Assembly (NCBI GenBank): GCA_026770585.1
Contig: MU646657.1
Location: 1-16,112 of the forward strand
Reading direction: 5' to 3'
DNA: 16,112 nucleotides
Source: Baffinella frigidus
Lineage: Eukaryota; Cryptophyceae; Cryptomonadales; Baffinellaceae
Shown here: piece after piece, positions 1 through 6,547 of the stretch
Layout: every line of letters begins with the position of its first letter
Position numbering within the stretch: the stretch's first letter is position 1
Notes under the pieces: generated by a model
Databases searched by the model: none
What the model saw: only the letters and a program-made list of their open reading frames with translations
What the model was told of the DNA's origin: nothing
Translations under genes and position numbers: made by a program

Positions 1-55
1 TGTACTCGTATGTATCCCTGTACCCTGTACCCGCCGTGGCTCAAAGCGCCGCACT

Positions 56-147
56 CCACACAGCGGACCGCAAAGGGATTTCGTGAATAACCCACTCGTG
101 GATCATCCATAGGACCCTCTGATAAGCAATCCGTGGGGACATACAGT
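56..147. mobile_element. MITE-like element, CCACACAGCGG family, partial copy
   Basis: Starts with CCACACAGCGGACCGCAAAG and contains GCAATCCGTGGGGACATA near 128-145. Both pieces match, in reverse orientation, the element at 13518-13677, which has the terminus on both sides. The far terminus was not found here, so this copy is truncated or decayed. It is non-autonomous; no coding sequence is visible. Confidence 0.5.
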
Positions 148-256
148 TGTTCCTACTGCTGAGAGGGACTCTACTAGAGCCATTGCTTTTTACAGTTGCT
201 CCTCGTAAAATCTAGGGTGGACATGTAAAGTTTCAACTCGCGCACGCATGTCTCCG

Positions 257-257
<1 letters not shown>

Positions 258-306
<49 letters not shown>
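258..306. repeat. (AT)n microsatellite
   Basis: About 49 bases of uninterrupted AT dinucleotide, flanked by GCG on the left and GACGCG on the right. It produces a run of alternating Tyr and Ile in one frame, which is not a gene. Confidence 0.97.
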
Positions 307-308
<2 letters not shown>

Positions 309-365
309 CGCGTGCACCACCGTGTGGCCAGGTATGGGCGAGACGTGGCGATGCTCACGGACCTG

Positions 366-490
366 GTAAACCCTGAACCCTAAACTTTGAACCCTAAACA
401 CTAAGCCCTAAGCCCTAAGCCCTGAACCCTGAACCCGAAACCCGAAACCCGAAACCCGAAACCTGAAACCCAAAACCTGAAACCCGAAAT
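366..490. repeat. Interstitial telomere-like heptamer array (CCCTAAA to CCCGAAA variants)
   Basis: Period-7 array whose unit drifts from CCCTAAA and CCCTAAG to CCCGAAA and CCTGAAA. The C-rich strand is on the plus strand, the same sense as the coding exons at 1051-1515. Frames across it give artefact proteins rich in GFRV. Confidence 0.9.
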
Positions 491-800
491 CAGGTGAGGT
501 GCTTGGTGCTCGCGGATGACTTGCGACAGGTAAGATTTTGTTTTCTCATCCGGACCAGCATTTGAGTCATATACGATTTCGGGGATCTCCGATCCGATTT
601 GCAACGAAAATTACTACACGGACGTGACTGGACAAAGTCCGGTGTGCAGCAATTTTTGTTGCCAGATCGTGTTTGAGTCAAATACTCGCCGCGATTAGAT
701 CGCACGAAGGAAGTTAAGCCTCGACCCCCTTCGAAGGCGGGGAACTAACTGACCTTGGCACAACTTGCACCCTGCCGCAAATCCTCGAGAAAAAAAACGA
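491..800. other. Non-coding stretch without recognised gene
   Basis: No exon could be supported. A minus-strand open stretch near 490-605 has a fairly ordinary amino-acid composition, but no convincing splice sites or recognised motif. Confidence 0.4.
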
Positions 801-804
801 TCAA

Positions 805-878
805 CTCTCTCTCTCCCCCCCTCTCCCTCCCTCTCCCTCCCTCCCTCTCCCTCCCTCTCCCTCTCTCTCTCTCTCTCC
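805..878 (+). repeat. CT-rich microsatellite
   Basis: Runs of CT and CCCTC. It lies about 35 bases upstream of the acceptor-like copy at 914 and about 170 bases upstream of the acceptor at 1050, so in the sense of the downstream exon it is a long pyrimidine tract. Confidence 0.9.
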
Positions 879-914
879 TGCACGCTGGGCTGCCTCAGGA
901 CTACCTCCCGACAG

Positions 915-938
915 GTCTCGGCACTGCTGGCGACGCTG
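915..938 (+). pseudogene. Partial copy of the 5' edge of the exon at 1051
   Basis: Preceded by CCCGACAG, this segment reads V-S-A-L-L-A-T-L. The exon at 1051 is preceded by GGGAGCAG and reads V-S-A-L-M-A-T-L. Three of 24 bases differ, two of them synonymous (GCA/GCG, CTG/TTG). After position 938 the copy diverges and reaches TAG six codons later, so it cannot replace the real exon. Confidence 0.7.
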
Positions 939-964
939 CATCCTCGCCCCGGGTAGTGTTTCGG

Positions 965-1016
965 ATCCGGGTAGTGCGTAGGGCCCTACGGTAGGGCAGT
1001 ACCGTAGGGTGCTACT
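965..1016. mobile_element. Degenerate core of a GTAGGGCCCTA hairpin element
   Basis: Contains GCGTAGGGCCCTACGGTAGG and a second CCGTAGGG, the palindromic core seen in the hairpin elements at 2042, 5350, 6201 and 8233. No termini are visible. It separates the partial exon copy at 915 from the exon at 1051. Confidence 0.45.
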
Positions 1017-1050
1017 GATTACCCGTACCCGTTTTCGTTCCCGGGAGCAG

Positions 1051-1515
1051 GTCTCGGCGCTGATGGCGACGTTGGAGGCTCGGTCAGTTGTGGGGCTCAC
1101 GGGAGCGGATACGAGGGGGGGGGGGGGGTAACGAGGAGAACCCGATGCTGGACGATTCCGGCAGCGAGAGGATATTCCGGATCACTGCGATCAAGAACAG
1201 GTTATGACTTGGAGCCTCGCAACTTGAGCGGCACTGCACTAGAGAGCTCTCTCTCCCTGCACCCTGCACCCTGCTCCTGGCACCCTGCACCCTGCACCCT
1301 GCACCCTGCACCCTGCACCCGGGATCTCAGCATTCCGTGCGTGTTGTGTGAAGTTGGACGAATGAAGGGTGTGTTTCGCATGTTCGATGAGAGCTACGAC
1401 GATGAACCGCGAGACGAAATGACTCACGCGCTAGCCTCGATTTGGTCGCAGGTTCGATGAGAGCTACGACGACAACATGACCGGCGGGTACCGCGACTTG
1501 TCTCTCAATGTCGAG
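1051..1515 (+). CDS. Gene fragment, two exons, RelA/SpoT-like YRDLSLNV motif (putative)
   Basis: Exon A is 1051-1200 and exon B is 1452-1515. Exon A follows GGGAGCAG and ends ...F-R-I-T-A-I-K-N plus AG. Exon B follows TGGTCGCAG and begins with the G that completes Arg, giving I-K-N-R-F-D-E-S-Y-D-D-N-M-T-G-G-Y-R-D-L-S-L-N-V-E, then GAG|GTATTG. The phase-2 junction fits exactly. Exon A reads through only if the G run at 1115-1128 has 13 rather than 14 Gs; with 14 there is an in-frame TAA at 1129. From memory, K-N-R-F...G-Y-R-D-x-x-L-N-V resembles RelA/SpoT-like nucleotidyltransferase-fold regions of protist proteins (compare GYRSLH of bacterial RelA); this is an inference. Upstream and downstream exons were not found. 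The exons are very likely real; the family is uncertain. Confidence 0.6.
1253..1322 (+). repeat. CCCTGCA heptamer array
   Basis: About ten period-7 units of CACCCTG, a variant of the CCCTAAA repeat. It lies in the 251-base intron between the exons at 1051 and 1452, C-rich strand in the sense direction. Confidence 0.95.
1382..1404 (+). pseudogene. Partial copy of the 5' edge of the exon at 1452
   Basis: The 21 bases from 1382 (F-D-E-S-Y-D-D) are identical to the start of the exon at 1452, and the preceding bases are alike (TCGCAT here, TCGCAG at the true acceptor). The copy lacks AG at the junction and diverges after the second Asp. It sits 70 bases upstream in the same intron. Confidence 0.75.
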
Positions 1516-1550
1516 GTATTGCTCCGTGCCATGTCGCTGACGACGTGCAT

Positions 1551-1600
1551 CACACCCTCGAGGGTGTGCGAGAGGGTGTGAGAGGGTGTGCGAGAGGGTC
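1551..1600. repeat. Palindrome plus GAGAGGGTGTG minisatellite
   Basis: CACACCCTCGAGGGTGTG at 1551-1568 is a perfect 18-bp palindrome. It is followed by two further copies of GAGAGGGTGTG. It lies 35 bases after the donor at 1516. Confidence 0.85.
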
Positions 1601-1680
1601 TGGCTCCGCGCTCGGGCATCCGTTCCACGCCAGGATGCTTAACTGATCCTTGGTGGCTCAAGCTCCAAAAATCCATTCGT

Positions 1681-1848
1681 AGCCCGCTGCGTTATGTGTG
1701 GCAGGGCCACCAATGGAGGGCCACCAACGTTATGTGTGGCAGGGCCACCAATAGCCCGCTGCGTTATGTGTGGCAGGGCCACCAATGGATCAATAGCAAT
1801 CGGGGTTTTGTTTAACGTAGCAATCGGGGCTTTGTTGAACAGTGTAGC
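1681..1848. repeat. Tandem repeat GTTATGTGTGGCAGGGCCAC and a following pair
   Basis: Three copies of GTTATGTGTGGCAGGGCCAC at about 1691, 1729 and 1763, with AGCCCGCTGC in front of the first and third. Then a pair based on CAATCGGGGTTTTGTT at about 1798 and 1821. No coding function is supported. Confidence 0.85.
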
Positions 1849-2041
1849 AGCAATACGACGACACCCAGTCCCGAAGTGGGTGGTAGTGTGGGTAGAAGGG
1901 TAGGATGGGGAACTCCGACTACAGCACTTCATATACGTATGTACCAATAAGACGGTCATATGGGGACCGATCATAAGCGGCTATTTTGGGGAACAGAACT
2001 TAGGAAACTCAGACAAAGGTCGAAGAGCCGCGCTGGGTAAC

Positions 2042-2138
2042 CGCCCCCCCCTAGGACCCTGCAGTAGGCCTATGTCTAGGGCCCTATGGTGGTCCTAGGA
2101 AAGGGCAGTTTCTTCTGAGCGAGGTACCCCTGTAGAGC
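2042..2138. mobile_element. Hairpin MITE-like element (CTACAGGGG family), left end eroded
   Basis: Contains the CCTAGGACC...GGGCCCTA...GTCCTAGG core and ends TTTCTTCTGAGCGAGGTACC CCTGTAG, the right terminus shared with the copies at 5350, 6201 and 8233. The left CTACAGGGG terminus is missing. No coding capacity. Confidence 0.7.
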
Positions 2139-2140
2139 GC

Positions 2141-2290
2141 TTGCGGGAAAACTTGGCTGATTTCAACGAGAAATGTTTTCAGAATTTGTACCAGAATCGT
2201 TTAGATGGACCGGTTTCATGTCACGTCCTGGTACAAAAGCTGTGAATTTCTGAAAATATTTCTCAAAAAATCGGCCAAGTTTTCCCGCAA
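2141..2290. mobile_element. Hairpin element with TTGCGGGAAAACTTGGC termini
   Basis: The left arm TTGCGGGAAAACTTGGC (2141-2157) is repeated exactly in inverse at 2274-2290. The inner parts also pair: GAGAAATGTTTTCAG near 2170 with the inverse of CTGAAAATATTTCTC near 2250. About 150 bp, non-coding, directly beside the element ending at 2138, which suggests nested insertions. Confidence 0.8.
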
Positions 2291-2333
2291 CCACTCTACC
2301 GCTGGGGAGCGGACGAGCTAGCATTTTTCTACC

Positions 2334-2425
2334 TCTTAAGTGGAGAGTAGGCTCATACGCCCTGCCGTAGGGCCCTAGGTCCTGCCTAGGACCTCAGGGG
2401 GTCTATGGACCCCCTCGCCACTCGG
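2334..2425. mobile_element. CTTAAGTGG hairpin element, copy 1
   Basis: Begins CTCTTAAGTGG and carries GCTCATACGCCCTGCCGTAG. The reverse complement of 2615-2722 aligns along its whole length, so the two are inverted copies of one element about 90-105 bp long with the GTAGGGCCCTA core. Confidence 0.65.
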
Positions 2426-2614
2426 GACAGACAGCCTGATCGGATGCTTACTTGGCGCACCCATTATCATTCTTGATCATCAGGAGCAGAGCCAGACAGG
2501 CCGTTCGTGAAGCCCATCTCATGTCTACCCCGACGACAATCAACCACGGGTCAATTGTTGTCCTCCACTCCCTCCTCGGCGGAAAGCACGCTTCGACGCC
2601 TCCAGTGTTCTTAT
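2426..2614. other. Unassigned sequence between two inverted hairpin elements
   Basis: About 190 bases bounded by inverted copies of the same element. Nothing recognisable on either strand; open frames are short and lack splice support. Confidence 0.4.
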
Positions 2615-2722
2615 TCTCCCTTAAGTGGCTAGGGGGTCAAAATTGACCGCTAAGAGGTCATAGGCAGGTCATAGGGCCCTACGGTGGGGCGTATATGAGC
2701 ATACTTGCCACTTGAGAAATAG
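2615..2722. mobile_element. CTTAAGTGG hairpin element, copy 2 (inverted)
   Basis: Starts CTCCCTTAAGTGGCTAGGGG and ends GCCACTTGAGAAA, with GGGCCCTACGGTGGGGCGTA inside. It is the inverse of the copy at 2334-2425. Confidence 0.65.
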
Positions 2723-2932
2723 GTGTCGTTCGAGTTGGACTTGGCCATGGCACAACTTTAATCAAACGTAGCAGGAAAAACATCTGGACCAATCCTTGCG
2801 TATCCACCCGGAACATCCGCCTCGAGCCCGGCTTGGCACCAGGCAAACAGGCACATCGTCAGGGCACTCTCCACCAGCATCCTTACAGGCGTGTCCTAGA
2901 CGAAAGGCACGACGACAAGATCATTCTCCTAT

Positions 2933-3008
2933 AGGTCCTTTAGGTTCTTCGAACTCCCAACATAGGCGGACATCTGTAGAAAGGCCATGCTTCCTTTCAG
3001 ATCACATC
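2933..3008 (-). pseudogene. Inverted partial copy of the exon edge at 4477-4567
   Basis: On the minus strand this reads GATGTGATCTGAAAGGAAGC, ATGGCCTTTCTACAG, then ATG TCC GCC TAT GTT GGG AGT TCG AAG AAC (M-S-A-Y-V-G-S-S-K-N), with a stop four codons later. The plus strand at 4477-4567 carries the same series. TAT/TAC and AGT/AGC are synonymous. Unlike the plus copy, this one has an ATG and a clean CTACAG before it. It may be the first exon of a lost paralogue or a stray fragment. Confidence 0.7.
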
Positions 3009-3081
3009 AAGCCCCCCTGTACAGAGGATCGCAACCGACGCTGAAAAGTGCCCCACCGTTGCCTACCGCTCGCAGCCCTAC

Positions 3082-3285
3082 GTAAACCCTAAAGGGTCGT
3101 TCAGGATTTAGGGTGCAGTGTTTTAGGTTTAGGATTTAAGATTTAGGGTTTAGGGTTTAGGGTTTAGGGTTCAGGGTTCAGGGTTTAGGGGTTAGGGCTG
3201 AGGGCTGAGGGTTTAGGGTTTAGGGCTTAGGGTTCAGGGTTTAGGGTTTACGGTGTAGGATTTAGGGTTTAGGGTTTGGCGCGGC
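3082..3285. repeat. Interstitial TTTAGGG array
   Basis: Roughly 200 bases of TTTAGGG with TTCAGGG, GGCTGAGGG and GGATTTA variants, period 7. The G-rich strand is on the plus strand. It begins about 75 bases from the inverted exon copy at 2933-3008, for which the sense (minus) strand would be C-rich. Confidence 0.95.
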
Positions 3286-3718
3286 GGAGCGGGGCGGCGG
3301 CTGCCTCTAGGATTTGGTTGTCTGGGCTTTTCCTCAAAACCTATCCGACCGATTTTTCAAAAGTAAAGGGATTAAAGGCCCCTACGACGCTGGTAGGATC
3401 CTACTTTTGTTTTTTTTGGGGGGGAACGAAGTAGACCAAAACTCTTCAGTCAACTCACAATTCTCGTCACATACTCACCCTCTGTCTTAAACCCCAAACC
3501 TCAAACCCCCGGACGAGCAGGTCATGATCCGTGTTACCTTTCTTTCTAAGCCCTACACCCTGAACCCTACACCCTCAATCCCTGAATGGCTTGAAGTGTT
3601 TGTCCCGCAGATTCCTCCAACCGCCCCCCCCCCCTAAAGAAGTCCCAACCTTAGGGTGGGTTCTTCGTGTAAATTGTCCAAAGTGGCGGTTGCTGCTGAT
3701 TGTTCGCCCGCTCTTCAG
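3286..3718. other. Non-coding stretch with homopolymer tracts and decayed heptamers
   Basis: Contains T and G runs at 3408-3424, CCCTACACC-type heptamer remnants near 3490-3582 and a run of ten C near 3626. The end (TTCGCCCGCTCTTCAG) serves as the acceptor of the exon at 3719. Confidence 0.5.
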
Positions 3719-3780
3719 GTCGTTGTCGCCCTGGAGCGCATCAAGAACCACTTCAGCAAGCCTCTGCAGAAGCAGCGGTC
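3719..3780 (+). CDS. Probable internal exon, unidentified protein
   Basis: Flanked by GCTCTTCAG and by GTAAGC, both strong splice signals. It reads VVVALERIKNHFSKPLQKQR and ends with two bases of the next codon. Eighteen of 20 codons end in G or C, as in the certain exons of this window, while the minus strand frame has A/T-rich third positions. The sequence is helical and basic. No family recognised and no partner exon placed. The donor edge is copied at 3985-4008. Confidence 0.55.
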
Positions 3781-3881
3781 GTAAGCTGGGCCTTCGGTGG
3801 AACAAAAACAAAGTGACGCTTTTGCCAGCAACGCTACACGTTAGCAGGTGCACTCCTGCACAGTTGTACAGGAGCGCGTCT

Positions 3882-3990
3882 CTACAGGGGTGTCTGGGCT
3901 ATAAGAACACGGGTGCTTCGACATCGGTCGGTGTCTTTTTTCTTAAATTGGTACCAGAGGGTTGACGTTCTAGCCCAGATACCCCTGTAG
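3882..3990. mobile_element. Hairpin element, CTACAGGGGT termini, divergent subfamily
   Basis: CTACAGGGGTGTCTGGGCTA at the left and its inverse (TAGCCCAGATACCCCTGTAG) at the right form 20-bp inverted repeats with one mismatch. The outer nine bases match the 5350/8233 family, but the interior differs and lacks the GGGCCCTA core. 109 bp, non-coding. Confidence 0.8.
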
Positions 3991-4008
3991 AAGCAGCGGG
4001 CGTAAGCG
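3991..4008 (+). pseudogene. Copy of the donor edge of the exon at 3719
   Basis: AAGCAGCGGGCGTAAGCGTGG corresponds to AAGCAGCGGTCGTAAGCTGGG at the exon end, with the GTAAGC donor kept. It directly follows the hairpin element; the preceding CCCCTGTAG of the element also aligns with CCTCTGCAG of the exon. Confidence 0.65.
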
Positions 4009-4476
4009 TGGCTTCTCACACGAGCCTCTTCTCGCCTCTTCCCCCTCAACTACTCCACACCGTGCAATGTGCTATACACGGTACACTGTGCATTCTCTCC
4101 CAACGTGTAAAGTGCACATGATCTCTCTAGGTCCTGTTCAGACATGTACAAGACACAGCCTCTGCGAGGGTGCATACATGACGGCTGTGTTGGTAGTAAT
4201 AAAGGTCTCCCCCACCGCGCGACACCGCGCGACGAACACTTCCACGCCAGACTACTCGAGGGTACAGGTAAAGTTTTCAGGACCGCTTTGCTGAACGGTT
4301 TTTAATATGGGCAAACAGGTTGTGAACCGCCGGTTGCCTGAGGAGTGGAGGGGGGAATGGCTCCAAGCCATGACATGTCCCTCTGCTTGTGACTCCCTTA
4401 AGTCTGTGGCACGGCGCGAGAGGCACGGGACTCCAAGGCGCAGGGCTTGTAGCGTCCATCCACACAGCGTGCTGCC
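4009..4476. other. Stretch without a supported gene
   Basis: No exon, repeat array or hairpin could be supported. Overlapping long open frames on both strands (up to 162 codons on the minus strand, 4252-4740) run antisense to the exon at 4525 and have Ser/Arg-rich composition typical of shadow frames. Confidence 0.4.
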
Positions 4477-4524
4477 TGATGTGATCCGAAAGGAAGCATG
4501 GCCTTTTTGCAGAATAAGTTCCAG

Positions 4525-4653
4525 TGTCCGCCTACGTTGGGAGCTCGAAGAACCGAAACGACCTAAAGGGCTACGAAGGGAGTTTCGGCCAGCTTCGGGA
4601 CGAATACATGTATCTCTGGTCGGATGCACGCCTGCGAAAGTGGCGCGAAGCAA
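4525..4653 (+). CDS. Probable exon, unidentified protein (SAYVGSSKN...LWSDARLRKW)
   Basis: Open between CCAG at 4521-4524 and the donor GTGTGAG at 4654. It reads S-A-Y-V-G-S-S-K-N-R-N-D-L-K-G-Y-E-G-S-F-G-Q-L-R-D-E-Y-M-Y-L-W-S-D-A-R-L-R-K-W-R-E-A. Support comes from the inverted copy at 2933-3008, which keeps this frame with synonymous changes. The true start is unclear: the usual acceptor TTTTTGCAG at 4504-4512 would put a TAA in frame, while the inverted copy has ATG at the same point. The W-S-D-x-R-L-R-x-W string loosely recalls Ish1-type repeats, too weak for a call. Confidence 0.5.
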
Positions 4654-4699
4654 GTGTGAGCGCACACTGTACATCTCTCGATGACTGTACTCGTAAAGA

Positions 4700-5020
4700 C
4701 ACCTTTTTGGTTTGTTGCTATGAGGAAAGGACATGTACACCTGTTCAATGCTTTGTGAAGATCGACTCGCAAGAATGGTGCATGCATTCTAAAAGAAAAG
4801 TTGCTCACCCACCGGCCCCCCTTCCACGAGCTGTTCAAGCAAAACCCATGCAAGAAGCACTGTGCCTCTTGCATAGGTTTGTTGGTGCTTCTTGGTAATA
4901 GTTGGTCAAACTATCAAAAACTGTGCACGAAGCACCGAGACTGGCTGTCAAAAAACGTTTCCAAAACGTCCATGTTCACGCCGCAGTTACAGAGTTCCCC
5001 TTCAAGGATAGCTCTAGCTT
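4700..5020. other. Non-coding stretch, nothing recognised
   Basis: Short open frames in several phases, none with splice context or family resemblance. It ends where the CCCTAAA array begins. Confidence 0.4.
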
Positions 5021-5068
5021 AACCCTAAACCCTAAACCCTAAACCCTGAACCCTAAACCCTAAACCCT
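5021..5068 (+). repeat. CCCTAAA array
   Basis: Seven nearly perfect CCCTAAA heptamers, one CCCTGAA. C-rich strand on plus. Confidence 0.97.
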
Positions 5069-5082
5069 AGAACCGCATAGAA

Positions 5083-5166
5083 GATGAGTATGCATACTCA
5101 TCAATCCACTGAGCTTATCGTGAGCCTGGCATTCATCAATTCATTGAGCTTAGCATGCGCCTGGCA
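5083..5166. repeat. 20-bp perfect palindrome followed by a direct repeat
   Basis: GATGAGTATGCATACTCATC at 5083-5102 is its own reverse complement. Its end is the start of a unit of about 34 bases (CATCAATCCACTGAGCTTA... and CATCAATTCATTGAGCTTAG...) present twice up to about 5166. Confidence 0.9.
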
Positions 5167-5348
5167 CACTCAGATCGCGCGAACGCAGGGCAATTCTTGA
5201 CGCCGCAACGCCTTCCTATTGGAGAAATGCGGATTCGTGCAGGCATGTGCGTAAGGTGCATAAAATGTACGGAAGGTGCACCCTGAACCCTGGTTCAGAC
5301 AACTCTGGTTGTGATGCAAGTTCGAGAACTCGCACACGAAGTGGCCAC
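5167..5348. other. Short non-coding stretch
   Basis: Includes a repeated GTAAGGTGCATAAAATGTAC / GGAAGGTGCACC motif near 5250-5285 and two heptamers. No gene seen. Confidence 0.4.
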
Positions 5349-5349
5349 T

Positions 5350-5479
5350 CTACAGGGGCACCTCGCTCATAAGAACCCCCCCCTCCCTTCCCCAGGACCA
5401 CCATAGGGCCCTAGCTAGGCAGAGGACTACAGTAGGGTCCTAGGGGGGGTCGTTTTTTTATGAGCGAGGCACCCCTGCA
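5350..5479. mobile_element. Hairpin MITE-like element (CTACAGGGG family), near-complete copy
   Basis: The left terminus CTACAGGGGCACCTCGCTCA with TAAGAAC is inverted at the right (ATGAGCGAGGCACCCCTGCA). The interior has CCCCAGGACC, ATAGGGCCCTA, GACTACAGTAGGGTCCTAGG. About 130 bp; the whole element folds as one hairpin. No coding capacity, so movement would depend on another element. Confidence 0.85.
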
Positions 5480-5770
5480 CATACAGTCACCCATTTCCCA
5501 AACAACTTTTCCGTTTATTCGATTCCACAGTCGTCCCGGCCCTGGCACAGCCTACACGATTCCGTCTGCCACCCAGATCCAGACCCTAGGGGCCTGTAGC
5601 GGTTTATTTGGGCGCTACTAGAACCACAGGCAACTGGCGGTTCACAACCTTATTGCCCAGGCTCGTAACCTAATATCCCCAGTTTCACGCTCAGTTGTTG
5701 GATGAGACAGCCGCGAGCTTTTCCCAGGTTTCGGGGAACGTGAACTCCGAAACTGCCGGACAGACGAAAA
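5480..5770. other. Non-coding stretch
   Basis: No exon or repeat recognised. It forms the end of a minus-strand open frame discussed with the 24-bp repeat. Confidence 0.35.
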
Positions 5771-5772
5771 GT

Positions 5773-5977
5773 GTCAGCTTCAGCAGGATCAGACATGTCG
5801 GCTTCAGAAAGACGACATCTGAACACTGATGACCTAATGTCTACATAAATGACTTTTGGTCTCGCCCGAGGCGGGCCTGTCCCAAGACGGTCCTCACAAG
5901 ACACGCCAGCTTCCGAAAGACGAGACATGTCAGGTTCCGAAAGATGAGATATGTCAGGTTCAGAAAGACGAGACTCG
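5773..5977 (-). repeat. 24-bp repeat, reads as an LSEPDM octapeptide repeat on the minus strand
   Basis: Best units at 5904-5975 follow CATGTCAGGTTC then (C/A)GAAAGA(C/T)GAGA. More diverged units lie at 5773-5825. On the minus strand the unit is eight codons and gives S-R-L-S-E-P-D-M, S-H-L-S-E-P-D-I, S-R-L-S-E-A-G-V inside an open frame 5650-6063 (137 codons). The frame could be a repeat-protein exon or merely a minisatellite; no splice sites or family resemblance decide it. Confidence 0.6.
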
Positions 5978-6058
5978 CCAGCTTTTCCACACGTTTCCGT
6001 AACGCCACTTTCAGAGGAACGTGACACATCAGCTACACGCGCGCGCTGCCTTGCAATA

Positions 6059-6198
6059 CCCACTTAGCAGCGACCGAAGACCTTTTCACCTTGAATTCAA
6101 GGTGAAATTCCCGGCAGGTTCCAGGGCAATGGACAAGATTCTAGTACACATATTTAGATGGACTGTATCCGTGAAGCCTCCGTTGGCTGCTAAGTGGG
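6059..6198. mobile_element. Hairpin element, CCCACTTAGCAG termini, copy 1
   Basis: CCCACTTAGCAG at 6059-6070 is inverted at 6187-6198, with imperfect pairing inward (CGACCGAAGACCTT against CCAACGGAGGCTTC). It contains a perfect 24-bp palindrome at 6084-6107 centred on GAATTC (half-site TTTCACCTTGAA). GATTCTAGTACA...TTTAGATGGACTG is shared with copy 2 at 7202-7340. Confidence 0.75.
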
Positions 6199-6200
6199 GG

Positions 6201-6327
6201 GTACAGAGGGGTACCTCGCTCATGAGAAACTGCCCGCCCACTAGGGACCACCGTGGGGCCCTATTCATAGCCCTACAGTAGGGTCCTAGGGGATGGCACT
6301 TTCTTCATGATTCAAGTACCCCTATAC
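6201..6327. mobile_element. Hairpin MITE-like element (CTACAGGGG family)
   Basis: Starts GTACAGAGGGGTACCTCGCT and ends TTTCTTCATGATTCAAGTAC CCCTATAC. The core has CACCGTGGGGCCCTA and CCCTACAGTAGGGTCCTAGG. It begins three bases after the element ending at 6198. Confidence 0.85.
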
Positions 6328-6438
6328 CTCGCTCATAAGGAGCCCCCCCTCCCCAGGACCCTACAGTAGGCGTATCGATGGCTAAACGGTTGTCCTAGGG
6401 TTGGAACGCGGCTCCTTATGAACAAGGTACCCCTGTAC
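6321..6438. mobile_element. Hairpin MITE-like element (CTACAGGGG family), abutting copy
   Basis: TATACCTCGCTCATAAGGAG at the left pairs with CTCCTTATGAACAAGGTACC at the right; it ends CCCTGTAC. It overlaps the end of the previous copy by a few bases and lacks the outermost CAGGGGT, as if two copies recombined at their termini. Confidence 0.75.
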
Positions 6439-6547
6439 ACTTGATCAGATGCTTCCTCTCTCTTTGCAATACATGCGTTTCTTCCTCTCTTCTTGCAATC
6501 CACTCTACCGGGGTGCATCCACCACGAACACAAACACCCCCCTGAGG

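Noticed and set aside
404-605. Minus-strand stretch I-G-S-E-I-P-E-I-V-Y-D-S-N-A-G-P-D-E-K as a possible exon
   Set aside because: Composition is plausible, but there is no clear AG before it, the frame runs into the heptamer array and no family is recalled.
1690-1790. CRISPR-like array
   Set aside because: Three repeats with irregular spacing and no spacer-like unique units of constant size; a minisatellite in a eukaryotic setting.
3082-3285. Chromosome end or true telomere
   Set aside because: Arrays are short, variant-rich, in both orientations and scattered between and inside genes; they are interstitial.
4252-4740. Longest minus-strand open frame in this part (162 codons)
   Set aside because: It runs antisense to the exon at 4525, which is supported by its inverted copy; composition is Ser/Arg/Leu-rich as in shadow frames.
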